64,000 bases of DNA from an uncultured Halomicronema sp. (GTDB lineage Bacteria; Cyanobacteriota; Cyanobacteriia; Phormidesmidales; Phormidesmidaceae): NCBI GenBank assembly GCA_937899725.1, contig CALCCA010000041.1, forward strand, positions 94,914 to 158,913. Direction: 5' to 3'. Below the pieces are notes generated by a model, which was not told the origin of the DNA, searched no databases, and saw only the letters and a list, made by a program, of their open reading frames with translations. Made by a program: the position numbers and the translations under genes. Positions 47,977 through 56,560 of this stretch are shown in pieces (the stretch's first letter is position 1; every line of letters begins with the position of its first letter).

Positions 47977-48813
47977 ATGACTGAGCAAATTACCACGCTG
48001 GCCACAGTATTAGGATTTTTCACTATTTGGATTGGCACTTGGCTATTGCTGGCGCTACCGCTATTAAAAAAGTTGCAGTGGCGCCCCTTTCGCGCGACCG
48101 CCCCCGAGCAAAAGCTGCTCTTATTGATGCCGCTTTATTTACTCGCGCCAGCGGTAATTTGGGGCGCCAACCAGCTGTTAGATCAGCGCTGGCAAACTCA
48201 GGGCGTCAGTTTAGGGCTCACCAGTTTACGGCCCTTTGCCATCGGTTGGGGGGTCGCGATCGCCGGATTGGGGCTACTCCTCTGGTTCAAAAAAAGTATT
48301 GGACTCGTCACCTGGGGAGCCCCACCGTCGCCCGACGAATCCACTGCAGCCATGGCCCCCCAGCTCTTCGCCATCCTGGGCCTGCTGGTGTTAGGCATCT
48401 GGATCGGCGGCATCGAAGAGCTGGTCTTTCGCGGCTGGCTGCAGACCCAATTGGCAGCCACCTTTGCCCCCTGGCTAGCGGCCACATTAGGCAGTTTGGT
48501 ATTTGCTGGGGCTCACCTCGTATGGGATGGGCGCGCCGGCTTGTGGCAGCAGCCGGGCTTGTTTTTGTTGGGCTGGGTGTTGGTGATTGCTCGCTGGGCG
48601 ACCGGCGGCGACCTGGCCTTAGCCTGGGGGCTCCATGCGGGGTGGGTCTGGGCCTTGGCTTGCCTGGGTGAATTTGTGCAGCCTCAGCCCGTGGCCGCGA
48701 AGCCGATTTGGCTGACGGGTCGCAGCGCCCAGCCGCTCACCGATGTTTTAGATTTGGGCCTGATGGTGATCACCGCCGGATTCGTGTGGCAGCTGTTCCG
48801 GGTGATCGCCTGA
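47977..48813 (+). CDS. CPBP-family intramembrane metalloprotease-like protein
   Basis: This 278-residue membrane protein has about seven hydrophobic helices and the CPBP (Abi/CAAX protease) motifs: EELVFRGW (EExxxR, near residue 150), FAGAHL (near 180) and GLHAGWVWA (near 220). The histidines and glutamates that would bind the metal are present. Targets are unknown. The start MTEQITTLATVLG at 47977 is preferred over the frame opening at 47869. Its 3' end overlaps the end of cobL by 66 bp in convergent orientation. Confidence 0.88.
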   Translation: MTEQITTLATVLGFFTIWIGTWLLLALPLLKKLQWRPFRATAPEQKLLLLMPLYLLAPAVIWGANQLLDQRWQTQGVSLGLTSLRPFAIGWGVAIAGLGLLLWFKKSIGLVTWGAPPSPDESTAAMAPQLFAILGLLVLGIWIGGIEELVFRGWLQTQLAATFAPWLAATLGSLVFAGAHLVWDGRAGLWQQPGLFLLGWVLVIARWATGGDLALAWGLHAGWVWALACLGEFVQPQPVAAKPIWLTGRSAQPLTDVLDLGLMVITAGFVWQLFRVIA

Positions 48814-50046
48814 GGTGACGGGTCTCAGACAGGCCAACGTAACGGGATTCAGCGGCATCCAGCGGGTGAATGGTCCCACGGCGGCGGAGCGCGACAGGGC
48901 AATCTGCTGATAATGGCCCTGCCAGGCGGGCTGGCCCTGCAGCCACTGAGTCATCTCTGCCAGGTTTTCGAGGGTGGCGATCGCCGCGACGATCCGGCCA
49001 CCGGGCCGCAGCCGCGCGGCACAGGCGTTGAGAATCGCCGTTAACTGCTGACCGCTGCCGCCGATAAAAATGCGGTGGGGCGCGGGCAGCTCACTCAGCG
49101 CGGCTGGGGCCGCGCCCTGTCGGGCAGTGACATTGCGAACGCTGAACCGCTGCCTGTTTTGCTGAATTAAGTCGTAGCCCATCGCCGTCTTTTCGATCGC
49201 CCACACCGCTGACTCGGGCACTAAACGGGCGATTTCGATGCTGACGCTGCCCGTACCGGCCCCAATGTCCCAAATCACCTGATGGGGCTGCAACGCTAGC
49301 TCTGCCAAAATCTGCACTCGCACTTCGCGTTTCGTCATCAAGCCAGGGCGATCGCGAAAGCTCAAAAACGCCTGATCGGGAATGCCCAAACGCGGCAGAT
49401 CGGCCGGTATCGGAGCCGCTTCCAGCCGCTGCAGAATAACGACATTCAGCGGCGAGACCGTCACCTGCTGGGCCGCTGTGAGAGACAGACAGTGAACCTG
49501 CTCATCTACCCCGCCGAGGTTTTCGCAAATCCAGAGCTGATAGACCGTTGGCAAAGCTAAGGACACTATAAATCGGGCGATCGCCGCGGGCGTATTAACG
49601 CCGTCGGTAAGCACCGCAATAAGCGTTTCACCTTGTTTTAACGGCAGCGCCAACGGCGTGAGCGATCGCCCGTGGGCGCTCACCCAGGTGGCGGCTTGCC
49701 AGGGCAATTTCACCCGACTAAAGGCAAGCTGCATCGAGCTGACATGGGGATGAAACGTCAGCGCCGTCGCCGGTAGCGCCTGCAGCAGCTGACGGCCCAG
49801 CCCAAAAAAGAGGGGATCGCCTGACGTCAGCACCACCACCAAACCCGAATGCGCCTGCGCCAAATGCTGCTGCAGACGTTGGGTCAAGTGCGTTAACGGC
49901 CAGCGCTCCCCCGGATGATCGGCAAAATAAGCCAGATGGCGATCGCCCCCAGCCAATATAGTCGCCTGATCGATCAGCGCTAGCGTGGCCATTGGTAGGC
50001 TGGCCGCCCCGGCCAACCCAATGCCCACCACTTGAATAGGCGTCAT
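48748..50046 (-). CDS. cobL: Precorrin-6Y C5,15-methyltransferase (decarboxylating)
   Basis: This 432-residue protein is the CbiE-CbiT fusion that methylates precorrin-6Y at C5 and C15 and decarboxylates the acetate side chain in cobalamin synthesis. N-terminal CbiE domain (about residues 1-200): VVGIGLAGA, VVVLTSGDPLFFGLGR. C-terminal CbiT domain (about 225-425): MTKREVRVQIL, IWDIGAGTGSVSIE and IFIGGSGQ. Start MTPIQVVG at 50046 overlaps the cobH stop as ATGA, so the two genes are translationally coupled. The downstream end overlaps the CPBP gene. Confidence 0.95.
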   Translation of the reverse strand: MTPIQVVGIGLAGAASLPMATLALIDQATILAGGDRHLAYFADHPGERWPLTHLTQRLQQHLAQAHSGLVVVLTSGDPLFFGLGRQLLQALPATALTFHPHVSSMQLAFSRVKLPWQAATWVSAHGRSLTPLALPLKQGETLIAVLTDGVNTPAAIARFIVSLALPTVYQLWICENLGGVDEQVHCLSLTAAQQVTVSPLNVVILQRLEAAPIPADLPRLGIPDQAFLSFRDRPGLMTKREVRVQILAELALQPHQVIWDIGAGTGSVSIEIARLVPESAVWAIEKTAMGYDLIQQNRQRFSVRNVTARQGAAPAALSELPAPHRIFIGGSGQQLTAILNACAARLRPGGRIVAAIATLENLAEMTQWLQGQPAWQGHYQQIALSRSAAVGPFTRWMPLNPVTLACLRPVTSGDHPEQLPHESGGDHHQAQI

Positions 50047-50657
50047 GACGCTTCCCAAGCCAGCACCAGCAGCGCATTGAGGATGGCTGCCGCCACGGGC
50101 GAGCCCCCCTTGCGCCCCGCCACTCGAATTTGAGGCACTGGCAGGGTCGCCACCCGCTGCTTCGCTGCCACCACACCGACAAATCCCACCGGCACGGCAA
50201 TAATCAGCGGGGGCTGGTGCTCAGCAGCAGCCATCTCGTCACACAGGGCCTGCAAGGCCGTCGGCGCATTGCCCACCACGTAGACGGCTTCGGGATATTG
50301 TCTCCAGGCGCGCACCATGCCCGTGGCCGTGCGCGTCATTTGCGGGTCGGCAGTTGTGGCCAAATCCACCGCTGCGTATAAGGGATTGTTGAACGTGCGC
50401 TGCACCATCCCCTGACAGCCCTGACGCACCATGCCCACATCGACCACAATCGGTGCGCCAGCTCGCAGCGCGGTCAGACCTTGCTCAATGGCACTGGGAG
50501 AAATCGTTAATAACTCAGCAAATTCAAAATCGGCAGTGCTGTGAATGATGCGGCGCAGGATGGCGTATTCATCAGGGGAAAAGGAATGTGGCCCGATCGC
50601 TTGATCAATCAGGGCAAAGCTCTGGTGCAAAATCGGATGCTGAGTCAGGGGAGGCAT
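50043..50657 (-). CDS. cobH: Precorrin-8X methylmutase
   Basis: This 204-residue enzyme moves the methyl group from C11 to C12, turning precorrin-8X into hydrogenobyrinate. It has the active-site RRIIHSTADFEFAEL with the catalytic His near residue 40, VVDVGMVRQG, NAPTALQALCDE and VPVGFVGVVAAKQ. Length is normal. The start MPPLTQHPIL at 50657 is preferred over the frame opening at 50720. It precedes cobL with a 4-bp ATGA overlap and is divergent from holA, 68 bp apart. Confidence 0.96.
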   Translation of the reverse strand: MPPLTQHPILHQSFALIDQAIGPHSFSPDEYAILRRIIHSTADFEFAELLTISPSAIEQGLTALRAGAPIVVDVGMVRQGCQGMVQRTFNNPLYAAVDLATTADPQMTRTATGMVRAWRQYPEAVYVVGNAPTALQALCDEMAAAEHQPPLIIAVPVGFVGVVAAKQRVATLPVPQIRVAGRKGGSPVAAAILNALLVLAWEAS

Positions 50658-50725
50658 TGCCACAGGTGAAGCAGGCCTTAGAATTCTAGAACGCCTCCGG
50701 CACTTTGAAGGGGAACTCAACGCAG

Positions 50726-51736
50726 ATGGCGGTCTATTACTTTTGGGGTGAAGACGATTATCAAATGTCTCAGGCGATCGCCCAGCTGCGCGATCAGGCT
50801 TTAGATGCCGCTTGGGCCAGCTTTAACTACGACAAAATCACCCCAGACGTCGCCGAAGGCCCCATCATGGCCCTTAATCAGGCCATGACGCCGCCCTTTG
50901 GTACCGGCCAGCGGTTTGTTTGGCTGGCCGATACGGCGATCGGTCAACGCTGTAGCGAAGCAATTTTGGCAGAGTTCGCCCGCACGCTGCCAAAACTGCC
51001 CGAGACCGTCATCCTACTCATGAGCAGCCGCCCCAAGCCCGATGGCCGCTCGAAATTCACCAAGCTGCTGCAAAAACACGGGGAGATTCGCGAGTTCGGC
51101 ACTATTCCCCCATGGAAGAGTGATCAAATTGCCCGACAGATTGAAACCATCGCTCGCGATCGCCAATTGACCCTCACGTCAGACGCGATTGAGCTGCTCG
51201 TCTCAGCCGTCGGCAACCAAACGCGGCAGCTGATGCTCGAGCTAGAAAAACTCTCCCTTTATTGGGGCGATCGCCCAGAACCCATTGATGCCGAAACGGT
51301 GGCTCGCTTAGTCACGGTGAGCACCCAAAGTAGCTTGAAATTAGCAGCGGCCCTGCGAGAAGGCGAGGTTGAACAAGCATTGGGACTGCTCGCCGATCTG
51401 CTGAATCGGAACGAACCAGCCCTCCGTATCGTCTCAACACTGGTGGGTCAATTTCGGACTTGGTTATGGGTCAAGGTCATGGTCGAGAGCGGTGAGCGGA
51501 ATCCTCAAGCCGTGGCCAAAGCCGCTGAAATCAACAATCCTAAACGCATCTATTTTTTACAGAAAGAAGTGGCAGGGCTCTCGTTGTCGAGCCTGCAGAA
51601 GGTGCTCGAACATCTACTGGAGCTGGAGTCTGGCCTCAAATTGGGTCGTGATCCGACAGCTCTCTTGCAGACCAAAGTGGTCGAAATTGCTCAAGCTTGT
51701 CACAATTCTCATCCAATCTACACTCGTTCAGCGTAA
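50726..51736 (+). CDS. holA: DNA polymerase III subunit delta
   Basis: This 336-residue clamp-loader subunit opens the sliding clamp. It starts MAVYYFWGEDDYQMSQAIAQL with an N-terminal AAA+-like domain and has the family features VILLMSSRPKPDGRSKFTKLL, SAVGNQTRQLMLELEKL, LVTVSTQSSLKLAAAL and a C-terminal collar (LNRNEPALRIVSTLVGQFRTWLWVKVM). Cyanobacterial HolA are this length. The ATG at 50726 is preferred to the frame opening at 50705. It is divergent from cobH. Confidence 0.92.
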   Translation: MAVYYFWGEDDYQMSQAIAQLRDQALDAAWASFNYDKITPDVAEGPIMALNQAMTPPFGTGQRFVWLADTAIGQRCSEAILAEFARTLPKLPETVILLMSSRPKPDGRSKFTKLLQKHGEIREFGTIPPWKSDQIARQIETIARDRQLTLTSDAIELLVSAVGNQTRQLMLELEKLSLYWGDRPEPIDAETVARLVTVSTQSSLKLAAALREGEVEQALGLLADLLNRNEPALRIVSTLVGQFRTWLWVKVMVESGERNPQAVAKAAEINNPKRIYFLQKEVAGLSLSSLQKVLEHLLELESGLKLGRDPTALLQTKVVEIAQACHNSHPIYTRSA

Positions 51737-51808
51737 ACTCCCGATTACAATTAAAAGCTGCACGAGTCACTATTGCTGGTAACTAGTTTCTTTGTGGGTC
51801 TCAGGTTT

Positions 51809-52321
51809 ATGAAAAACACGTTAATCAAACCTAATTTTTTATCGCGGCAAGGCACCTGTCGCTGGCTGGCCACCGGGGTCGTGGCCAGCTGGCTGGGCGT
51901 CGTTGGGCTGCCCGCCGTCCCCTCACTTTCAGGGCTGCCGTTCACAACCCCAGCGGCGATCGCGCAATCTGATATCACCAATGCTGAAATCACTCAGTAT
52001 GCGCAAGCCGTCTTGACAATTGATGGATACCGCAATGCTGCTTACACCGAAATCAAAGATATTTTGTTGACAGTCGAAATGGACATCAACGACGTCAACG
52101 TGAGCTGTTCGAATACGCAAAATATCTCAGAGGTACCGCGTTCGGTGCGCCGTGATGTTCGCGAAATTTTGACGGCCTATTGCAATCAGTCACAAAATGC
52201 GGTGGAAGCCAACGATCTGACGTCGCGACGCTTCAATGAAATTACGGATGCTCACGAAGCAGATGCCACTGTCTATGAACGAATTCAACAAGAACTGATT
52301 CGCCTACAGCAGAACCAGTAA
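51809..52321 (+). CDS. Secreted DUF4168 family protein
   Basis: This 170-residue protein has an N-terminal signal peptide (basic start, hydrophobic core WLATGVVASWLGVVGLPA, cleavage likely near AIAQS) and a DUF4168 domain: EITQYAQAVLTIDGYRNAAYTEIKDI, NTQNISEVPRSVRRDVREI, YCNQSQ and RFNEITDAHEADATVYERIQQELIRLQ. Function is unknown; family members are periplasmic and common in cyanobacteria. The ATG at 51809 begins the signal peptide; the frame opens at 51773. It converges on the DUF2949 gene. Confidence 0.88.
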   Translation: MKNTLIKPNFLSRQGTCRWLATGVVASWLGVVGLPAVPSLSGLPFTTPAAIAQSDITNAEITQYAQAVLTIDGYRNAAYTEIKDILLTVEMDINDVNVSCSNTQNISEVPRSVRRDVREILTAYCNQSQNAVEANDLTSRRFNEITDAHEADATVYERIQQELIRLQQNQ

Positions 52322-52532
52322 AGCAGCTGGTGGGCGGTGATGAGTCGCCCCCATTCACCAACCGCCAGCTCATGGCATTTACCTGGCCTGATGGTCATAT
52401 CGCTGCAGGCAATTTTTGAGAAAGCAGATATCAGCACCACAGCCAGGACGGGTTTAGCGAAAGTCTCGATTTCATCGCAACCCGTCACCAGCCATTCGGC
52501 ACCGGCAAAAATGGCTGATGGGAAACATTGCC

Positions 52533-52724
52533 TTAAACAATGCTGGCTTCAAGCCAATCATAGATTTGGTCGAGCTGATGGGTGGTCACGAGACCATACT
52601 GCCAGAGGACGATCGGCAACAAGTTAGGAGACGCTGCTGACCGACGTAACCCCAGCGCGATCGCATCTGCCGGCAGGGACAATTCTTGGCGTAAAAATTC
52701 GACCAGTTGGCTTTGTTGACTCAT
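52533..52724 (-). CDS. DUF2949 family small protein
   Basis: This 63-residue protein shows the DUF2949 pattern: LVEFLRQELSLPADAIALGLRR, then NLLPIVLWQYGLVTTHQLDQIYDWLE. The family is restricted to cyanobacteria and of unknown function. It is soluble and complete. It stands alone and converges on the DUF4168 gene. Confidence 0.88.
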   Translation of the reverse strand: MSQQSQLVEFLRQELSLPADAIALGLRRSAASPNLLPIVLWQYGLVTTHQLDQIYDWLEASIV

Positions 52725-53068
52725 GGGAGGGTCTTGCCGTGAGAGAACATCATGTCCGTTTGCAATAGCTTACCGACGAATCCTAAATGTGGGTGATGTC
52801 CTTATTGAGATGCAACAGAAAGTTCATGGATTGATGAACTCATTCCACCCACTCGCTCCTGCCAAATCATCAAATTTGACGCGCAGTCACCCACGACAAA
52901 CGTCTTGGGCTCAAGCTTACCCGACCACGGCGACGTCAGGATCTGGTTGAAACTGCTGAACTCAATCGGGTCGGGTCGGGACAAGACCGTGTATTTTCGT
53001 AACAGCGGCGGCGATCACCCGATACCGCTCAGCCAACCGCTGGCCCAACGACAAAGATAGGCGACGAA
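52725..53068. other. Intergenic, possible gene remnant
   Basis: This 344 bp lies between the DUF2949 and Uma2 genes on the same strand. On the minus strand near 52960-53060 a fragment reads LSLSLGQRLAERYRVIAAAVTK-like sequence without start or stop context, which could be a decayed gene. I see nothing else. Confidence 0.35.
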
Positions 53069-53656
53069 TTATGCGGTCGGCGGTACGGTCGGCTCCAGTT
53101 CCGCATCTTCGTAGAGCGCCTCGAAAGTCTCGGTGAACTGCAGGCTTTTCAGCTCAAAGCAGGTATTTTCAGGGGTGTAGGTTTGCAGCAACCAAAGGTC
53201 ATCGGCAGTGCGGCGAAAGCATTCGACCCGTTGGTGACGGGTATTGATAATGACATATTCCGCCAGCGTGTCGAGGGTTTGGTAATCAGTAAATTTATCG
53301 CCGCGATCGAACGCTTCGGTCGATTCAGACAGGACTTCAACGATCAGTTTCGGAAACCGCTTGTAGGTAGCGGTTTCGGCGTCGCGGGGGTCGCCGGTCA
53401 CGAGCACATCGGGATAGTAGAAACAGTTGAGGGCCTCAAGGCGAGCTTTCATATCAGCAATATAGACCCGGCAAAGAGTGCCGCGAACATGGTTACGTAG
53501 TAAGGCGAAGAGATTCCCGGCAATAGTGACGTGAATATCACTCGCCCCGGCCATCGCGTAGGCGTCGCCGTTAATGTATTCATGTTTGACGGGACTATCG
53601 GCTTCGAGGTGCAGATAGTCGTCGGGGGTGAGGGGGGCTTGAGGGGAGGCAATCAT
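53069..53656 (-). CDS. Uma2 family (DUF820) endonuclease-like protein
   Basis: This 195-residue protein is a compact Uma2: LTPDDYLHLEADSPVKHEYINGDAYAMAGAS at the N-terminus, YYPDVLVTGDPRD (near residue 78) and PKLIVEVLSEST...RGDKFTDYQTL (near 102-127), giving the D-E-K arrangement of PD-(D/E)XK folds. Activity is predicted only. It lacks the coiled-coil tail of the Uma2 protein at 3058. Confidence 0.9.
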   Translation of the reverse strand: MIASPQAPLTPDDYLHLEADSPVKHEYINGDAYAMAGASDIHVTIAGNLFALLRNHVRGTLCRVYIADMKARLEALNCFYYPDVLVTGDPRDAETATYKRFPKLIVEVLSESTEAFDRGDKFTDYQTLDTLAEYVIINTRHQRVECFRRTADDLWLLQTYTPENTCFELKSLQFTETFEALYEDAELEPTVPPTA

Positions 53657-53844
53657 AGGCGACGCCGACAGCGGATGGCTTTATTGTATCGATGCCAGCA
53701 GGACTCGTCCCTAGCGCCTCCCCAAATCAGGAACCGGAGGCTCTATGCCTGATTCCCCTTAGATGAGTAGTCTGTGGTGATTTGAAGCGAGTTGCCCGAG
53801 CATAGCGTTCCAGACAAACCGGATTGGGTAGTGCCAAGCGCTTA

Positions 53845-53877
53845 CAGAAAACGTCTCTATCGTAGAGAGGTTTTCTG
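53845..53877 (-). terminator. Hairpin downstream of scpA
   Basis: CAGAAAACGTCTCTA and TAGAGAGGTTTTCTG form a 15-bp stem with one mismatch and a 3-nt loop (TCG), 12 bp beyond the scpA stop. There is no long U-tract on the minus strand, so termination is likely but not certain. Confidence 0.55.
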
Positions 53878-53888
53878 AGGCCAAAGCC

Positions 53889-54755
53889 CTAATCGGGCAG
53901 CACCTGAGGCGGAATTTCAGGCGAGTCTTCTCCCGCGGCGGCCTTGAGGTTACGCACCCACAGTTCGCTATAAAGCTCTTCTTGTGAAAGCTCCACCTTG
54001 GATTGGGCCGATAGATAGAGCAAGCCCCAAAAGACGCCCACCCGTTCGTGACGATCAGCGGCTTCGGGCGAGTCGGGCACGTGGTTATCGATTTCAGCAG
54101 GGCGATGCTGCGGCCATTCGACCAGCAGTTCTTCAAAGTTCAGCCAGCTAAAGTCTTCAGCCAGCTGATCCCAATACTGGTTTAAGAAAGCTTCGAGCGC
54201 TCCGGCAATTTCGGACAGATTTTCTTGGTGGGCCAGCTGCGTAATGGCGCGCACGGCGTGGCGCTTAGGCACAGGCTGAGCACGGCGCGTGCGAGAGCGG
54301 GGCGGCTGATCAGAAATGACTGCGGCAATGGTTTCTAACTGTTCAATCAGCTCATTCAGCGTGACCTGCCGCCGTTCGGGGGGCGGCGCGATCGCCCGCC
54401 GGTGTAGGTGCTGTTCTAAATTGCGGGGCAGCGGCATCTCGACTAAATCGTCGGCATCGTCAAAAAAAGCTTCGGCTTCGAGCGCCGCTTGAGCTTCATC
54501 GATTTCCGCTCGCACCAGGGTATCGGCCTTGAGCAAGACCAGCATCGAGGCGTACAAAAAGGCCTTGCCCGACTCAGACAGGCTGGCCTCATAGGGCGAT
54601 CGCCCCGGGTCGGGCAACGCCGCCGGTTCAGTTTTGAGCGTTTTGAGAAATCGATCAATCACATCGATGACCTTGACATCCCAGGGGTCAATTTCACCCT
54701 GTTCGGCCAGATCAATTAAAAATGCGATCGCGCTTTGAGCCAGAGATACGGTCAT
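53889..54755 (-). CDS. scpA: Segregation and condensation protein A (kleisin)
   Basis: This 288-residue kleisin bridges SMC heads with ScpB. It has the N-terminal motif FLIDLAEQGEIDPWDVKVIDVIDRFL, FLYASMLVLLKADTL and the C-terminal winged-helix block VGVFWGLLYLSAQSKVELSQEELYSEL. Cyanobacterial ScpA is this length. It follows the LapA-like gene by 8 bp on the same strand and is probably cotranscribed. Confidence 0.92.
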   Translation of the reverse strand: MTVSLAQSAIAFLIDLAEQGEIDPWDVKVIDVIDRFLKTLKTEPAALPDPGRSPYEASLSESGKAFLYASMLVLLKADTLVRAEIDEAQAALEAEAFFDDADDLVEMPLPRNLEQHLHRRAIAPPPERRQVTLNELIEQLETIAAVISDQPPRSRTRRAQPVPKRHAVRAITQLAHQENLSEIAGALEAFLNQYWDQLAEDFSWLNFEELLVEWPQHRPAEIDNHVPDSPEAADRHERVGVFWGLLYLSAQSKVELSQEELYSELWVRNLKAAAGEDSPEIPPQVLPD

Positions 54756-54763
54756 ACCAGCAG

Positions 54764-55129
54764 CTAGTTCGCAAACGCTTCGCTAGACTCTGAATCGCCG
54801 TCTGTATTGGCAGAGGCGGGCAGCATCGGCTGCTGCTCTTCTAACTCCACGCGATAACGCTCAACGTCTCGTTCGAGTTCTTGAATGCGAACTTCGCTCT
54901 GCTCCATTTGTTTGCCAGGGCCGAGGTATCCCTGCACCTGCACCCACACGCTAAACACCCAGGCTAAAACCGCACCGATACCCATCGCTACGATCAGCTC
55001 GACACAGAGCGGGGCCTCTAAATCAATCCCCTGCACAATGTGAATCGTAGTGGGATCGGTGTTCTCAATCCCAAATAAGACCAATGCCAGTGAAATCACA
55101 AAGATCACGACAAAGTTGATCTGCCGCAT
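54764..55129 (-). CDS. LapA-domain (DUF1049) membrane protein
   Basis: This 121-residue protein has two membrane helices (about residues 4-22 and 40-63) linked by a short loop (ENTDPTTIHIVQGIDLEAPL) and a C-terminal coiled coil (MEQSEVRIQELERDVERYRVELEEQ). This is the LapA/DUF1049 layout. In proteobacteria LapA acts in lipopolysaccharide assembly control, but that role is unproven in cyanobacteria. It precedes scpA by 8 bp. Confidence 0.88.
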   Translation of the reverse strand: MRQINFVVIFVISLALVLFGIENTDPTTIHIVQGIDLEAPLCVELIVAMGIGAVLAWVFSVWVQVQGYLGPGKQMEQSEVRIQELERDVERYRVELEEQQPMLPASANTDGDSESSEAFAN

Positions 55130-55498
55130 AGTTGCTGACTCCTAACGTCGTCGAAAAACGGGACTCGACCTTCAGCGATCCGGGGCCTCACAAAAATGCT
55201 TGAGCGCGTCGCCAAAGTTTCCACCCTACTATAAGCCGCTAATGCGATCGCAGTCATAAAGAGATGTTAGAAGAATGGCGCAGTCCGCAGATTGAGGATT
55301 GAGAGAACCGATACTCAATTGCATCACGCCTGCAGCCAGGAGGCCAGAAGCACCAGAAACAGGGGCTGGGAGTATGCCAGTGACGGCGGGATTGGCCACA
55401 TCAACCAGTGTTCTCAAGAATGTCTCTGCTGGCGATCGCTCAGACATTGGGCTCAGCCTTAGGCATAATCAAAACAACAGATCTGGGGGGGGGCAATC
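55130..55498. other. Intergenic, divergent LapA-like / LysR region
   Basis: This 369 bp holds both promoters and no credible gene. A run of eight G residues lies immediately before the LysR ATG (55484-55491), an unusual leader feature. Confidence 0.45.
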
Positions 55499-56425
55499 AT
55501 GAGCAAAAGCCAACAGGTCGGGCCCAAACTTTCTCAGATCCGGGCCTTGGTGGCCGTTGCTGATTTTGGCAGCTTTGGCGAAGCGGCCCTAGAGCTGGGG
55601 TTAACCCAGCCCACCGTCAGCCACGCGATCGCCACCTTAGAAGACGAACTCGGCGTGATTTTGCTGGCGCGGGGCCGTCACGGGGCACAGCTTACGCCAG
55701 CGGGCAAGGCCGTCACCCAGCAGGCCCGCGACGTCTTGCAGTTGTTAGAGCAAATGCAGCAAACCGCTAACCTGCATAAGGGGTTGCAGGGTGGCGAGGT
55801 GCGCATTGCCACTTTTAGAGGCGCTGCCGCCAACCTGTTACCGCAGATTGTGGCGCAGTTTCGCAAAGCCCATCCGGCGATCGCAGTGACCCTGACTGAG
55901 CATTATGATTTCACCTATGTCGAACAGCAAATTCGCTGTGGCAAGGCCGATATTGGCCTGACGTGTTTGCCGACGGGGCCAGATTTCGACACCTATGACC
56001 TGATGCGTGACCCCTTTTGGGTACTGTTGCCACCCGACAGCAAGCGGCCCGGCTCGTCTTTAACCTGGGAGCAGTTGGTGGCCCTACCGCTGATTGTGTA
56101 TCCCGAAGACAACAGCTGTTTCGAGACCGTGCAGGCATACTTTCACCAAGCAGGATTTGCCCTAGAGCCGCGCTATCAGTTTCGGGAAACGAGCACCATT
56201 CTCAGCATGGTGGCTCAGGGCTTAGGGGCGGCCATTGTCCCCTCGTTGTCGGCGCATCCGATTCCGGCTGGGGTGCAGGTGGCGCATTTGCCCGCCCCCC
56301 TAGAACGTCAGGTGGGTGCAGTCGTTCTCACCGCAGCACTGCATCCGCCTGGAGTATATGCCTTTTTGCAAACCCTCAAGGAACATGCGCTATTGCCCCC
56401 TGAGAATCAGAGCGGAGTTGGCTGA
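55499..56425 (+). CDS. LysR-family transcriptional regulator
   Basis: This 308-residue regulator has the N-terminal winged helix-turn-helix (FGSFGEAALELGLTQPTVSHAIATLEDELGVILLARG, about residues 24-60) and a C-terminal substrate-binding domain with two lobes. The sequence gives no clear effector. LysR genes often regulate the divergent neighbour, here the LapA-like/scpA pair, or themselves; the codA-like gene downstream is convergent. Confidence 0.9.
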   Translation: MSKSQQVGPKLSQIRALVAVADFGSFGEAALELGLTQPTVSHAIATLEDELGVILLARGRHGAQLTPAGKAVTQQARDVLQLLEQMQQTANLHKGLQGGEVRIATFRGAAANLLPQIVAQFRKAHPAIAVTLTEHYDFTYVEQQIRCGKADIGLTCLPTGPDFDTYDLMRDPFWVLLPPDSKRPGSSLTWEQLVALPLIVYPEDNSCFETVQAYFHQAGFALEPRYQFRETSTILSMVAQGLGAAIVPSLSAHPIPAGVQVAHLPAPLERQVGAVVLTAALHPPGVYAFLQTLKEHALLPPENQSGVG

Positions 56426-56560
56426 ATTCACAAACATGGCTGTCCGTCTGGATATCAAGGTTTCACCGGCGGCTGGATCTTGCCACCGGCAGCACTTCTC
56501 TGGAACAAGCAGAGGTTGGAACAACCGCCCAATTTCTCTCCTCAGTCAATGGCCTGAAGT

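Noticed and set aside
52802..52984. 60-codon minus-strand frame between DUF2949 and Uma2 genes
   Set aside because: No start context or family match; may be part of a decayed gene but evidence is too thin.
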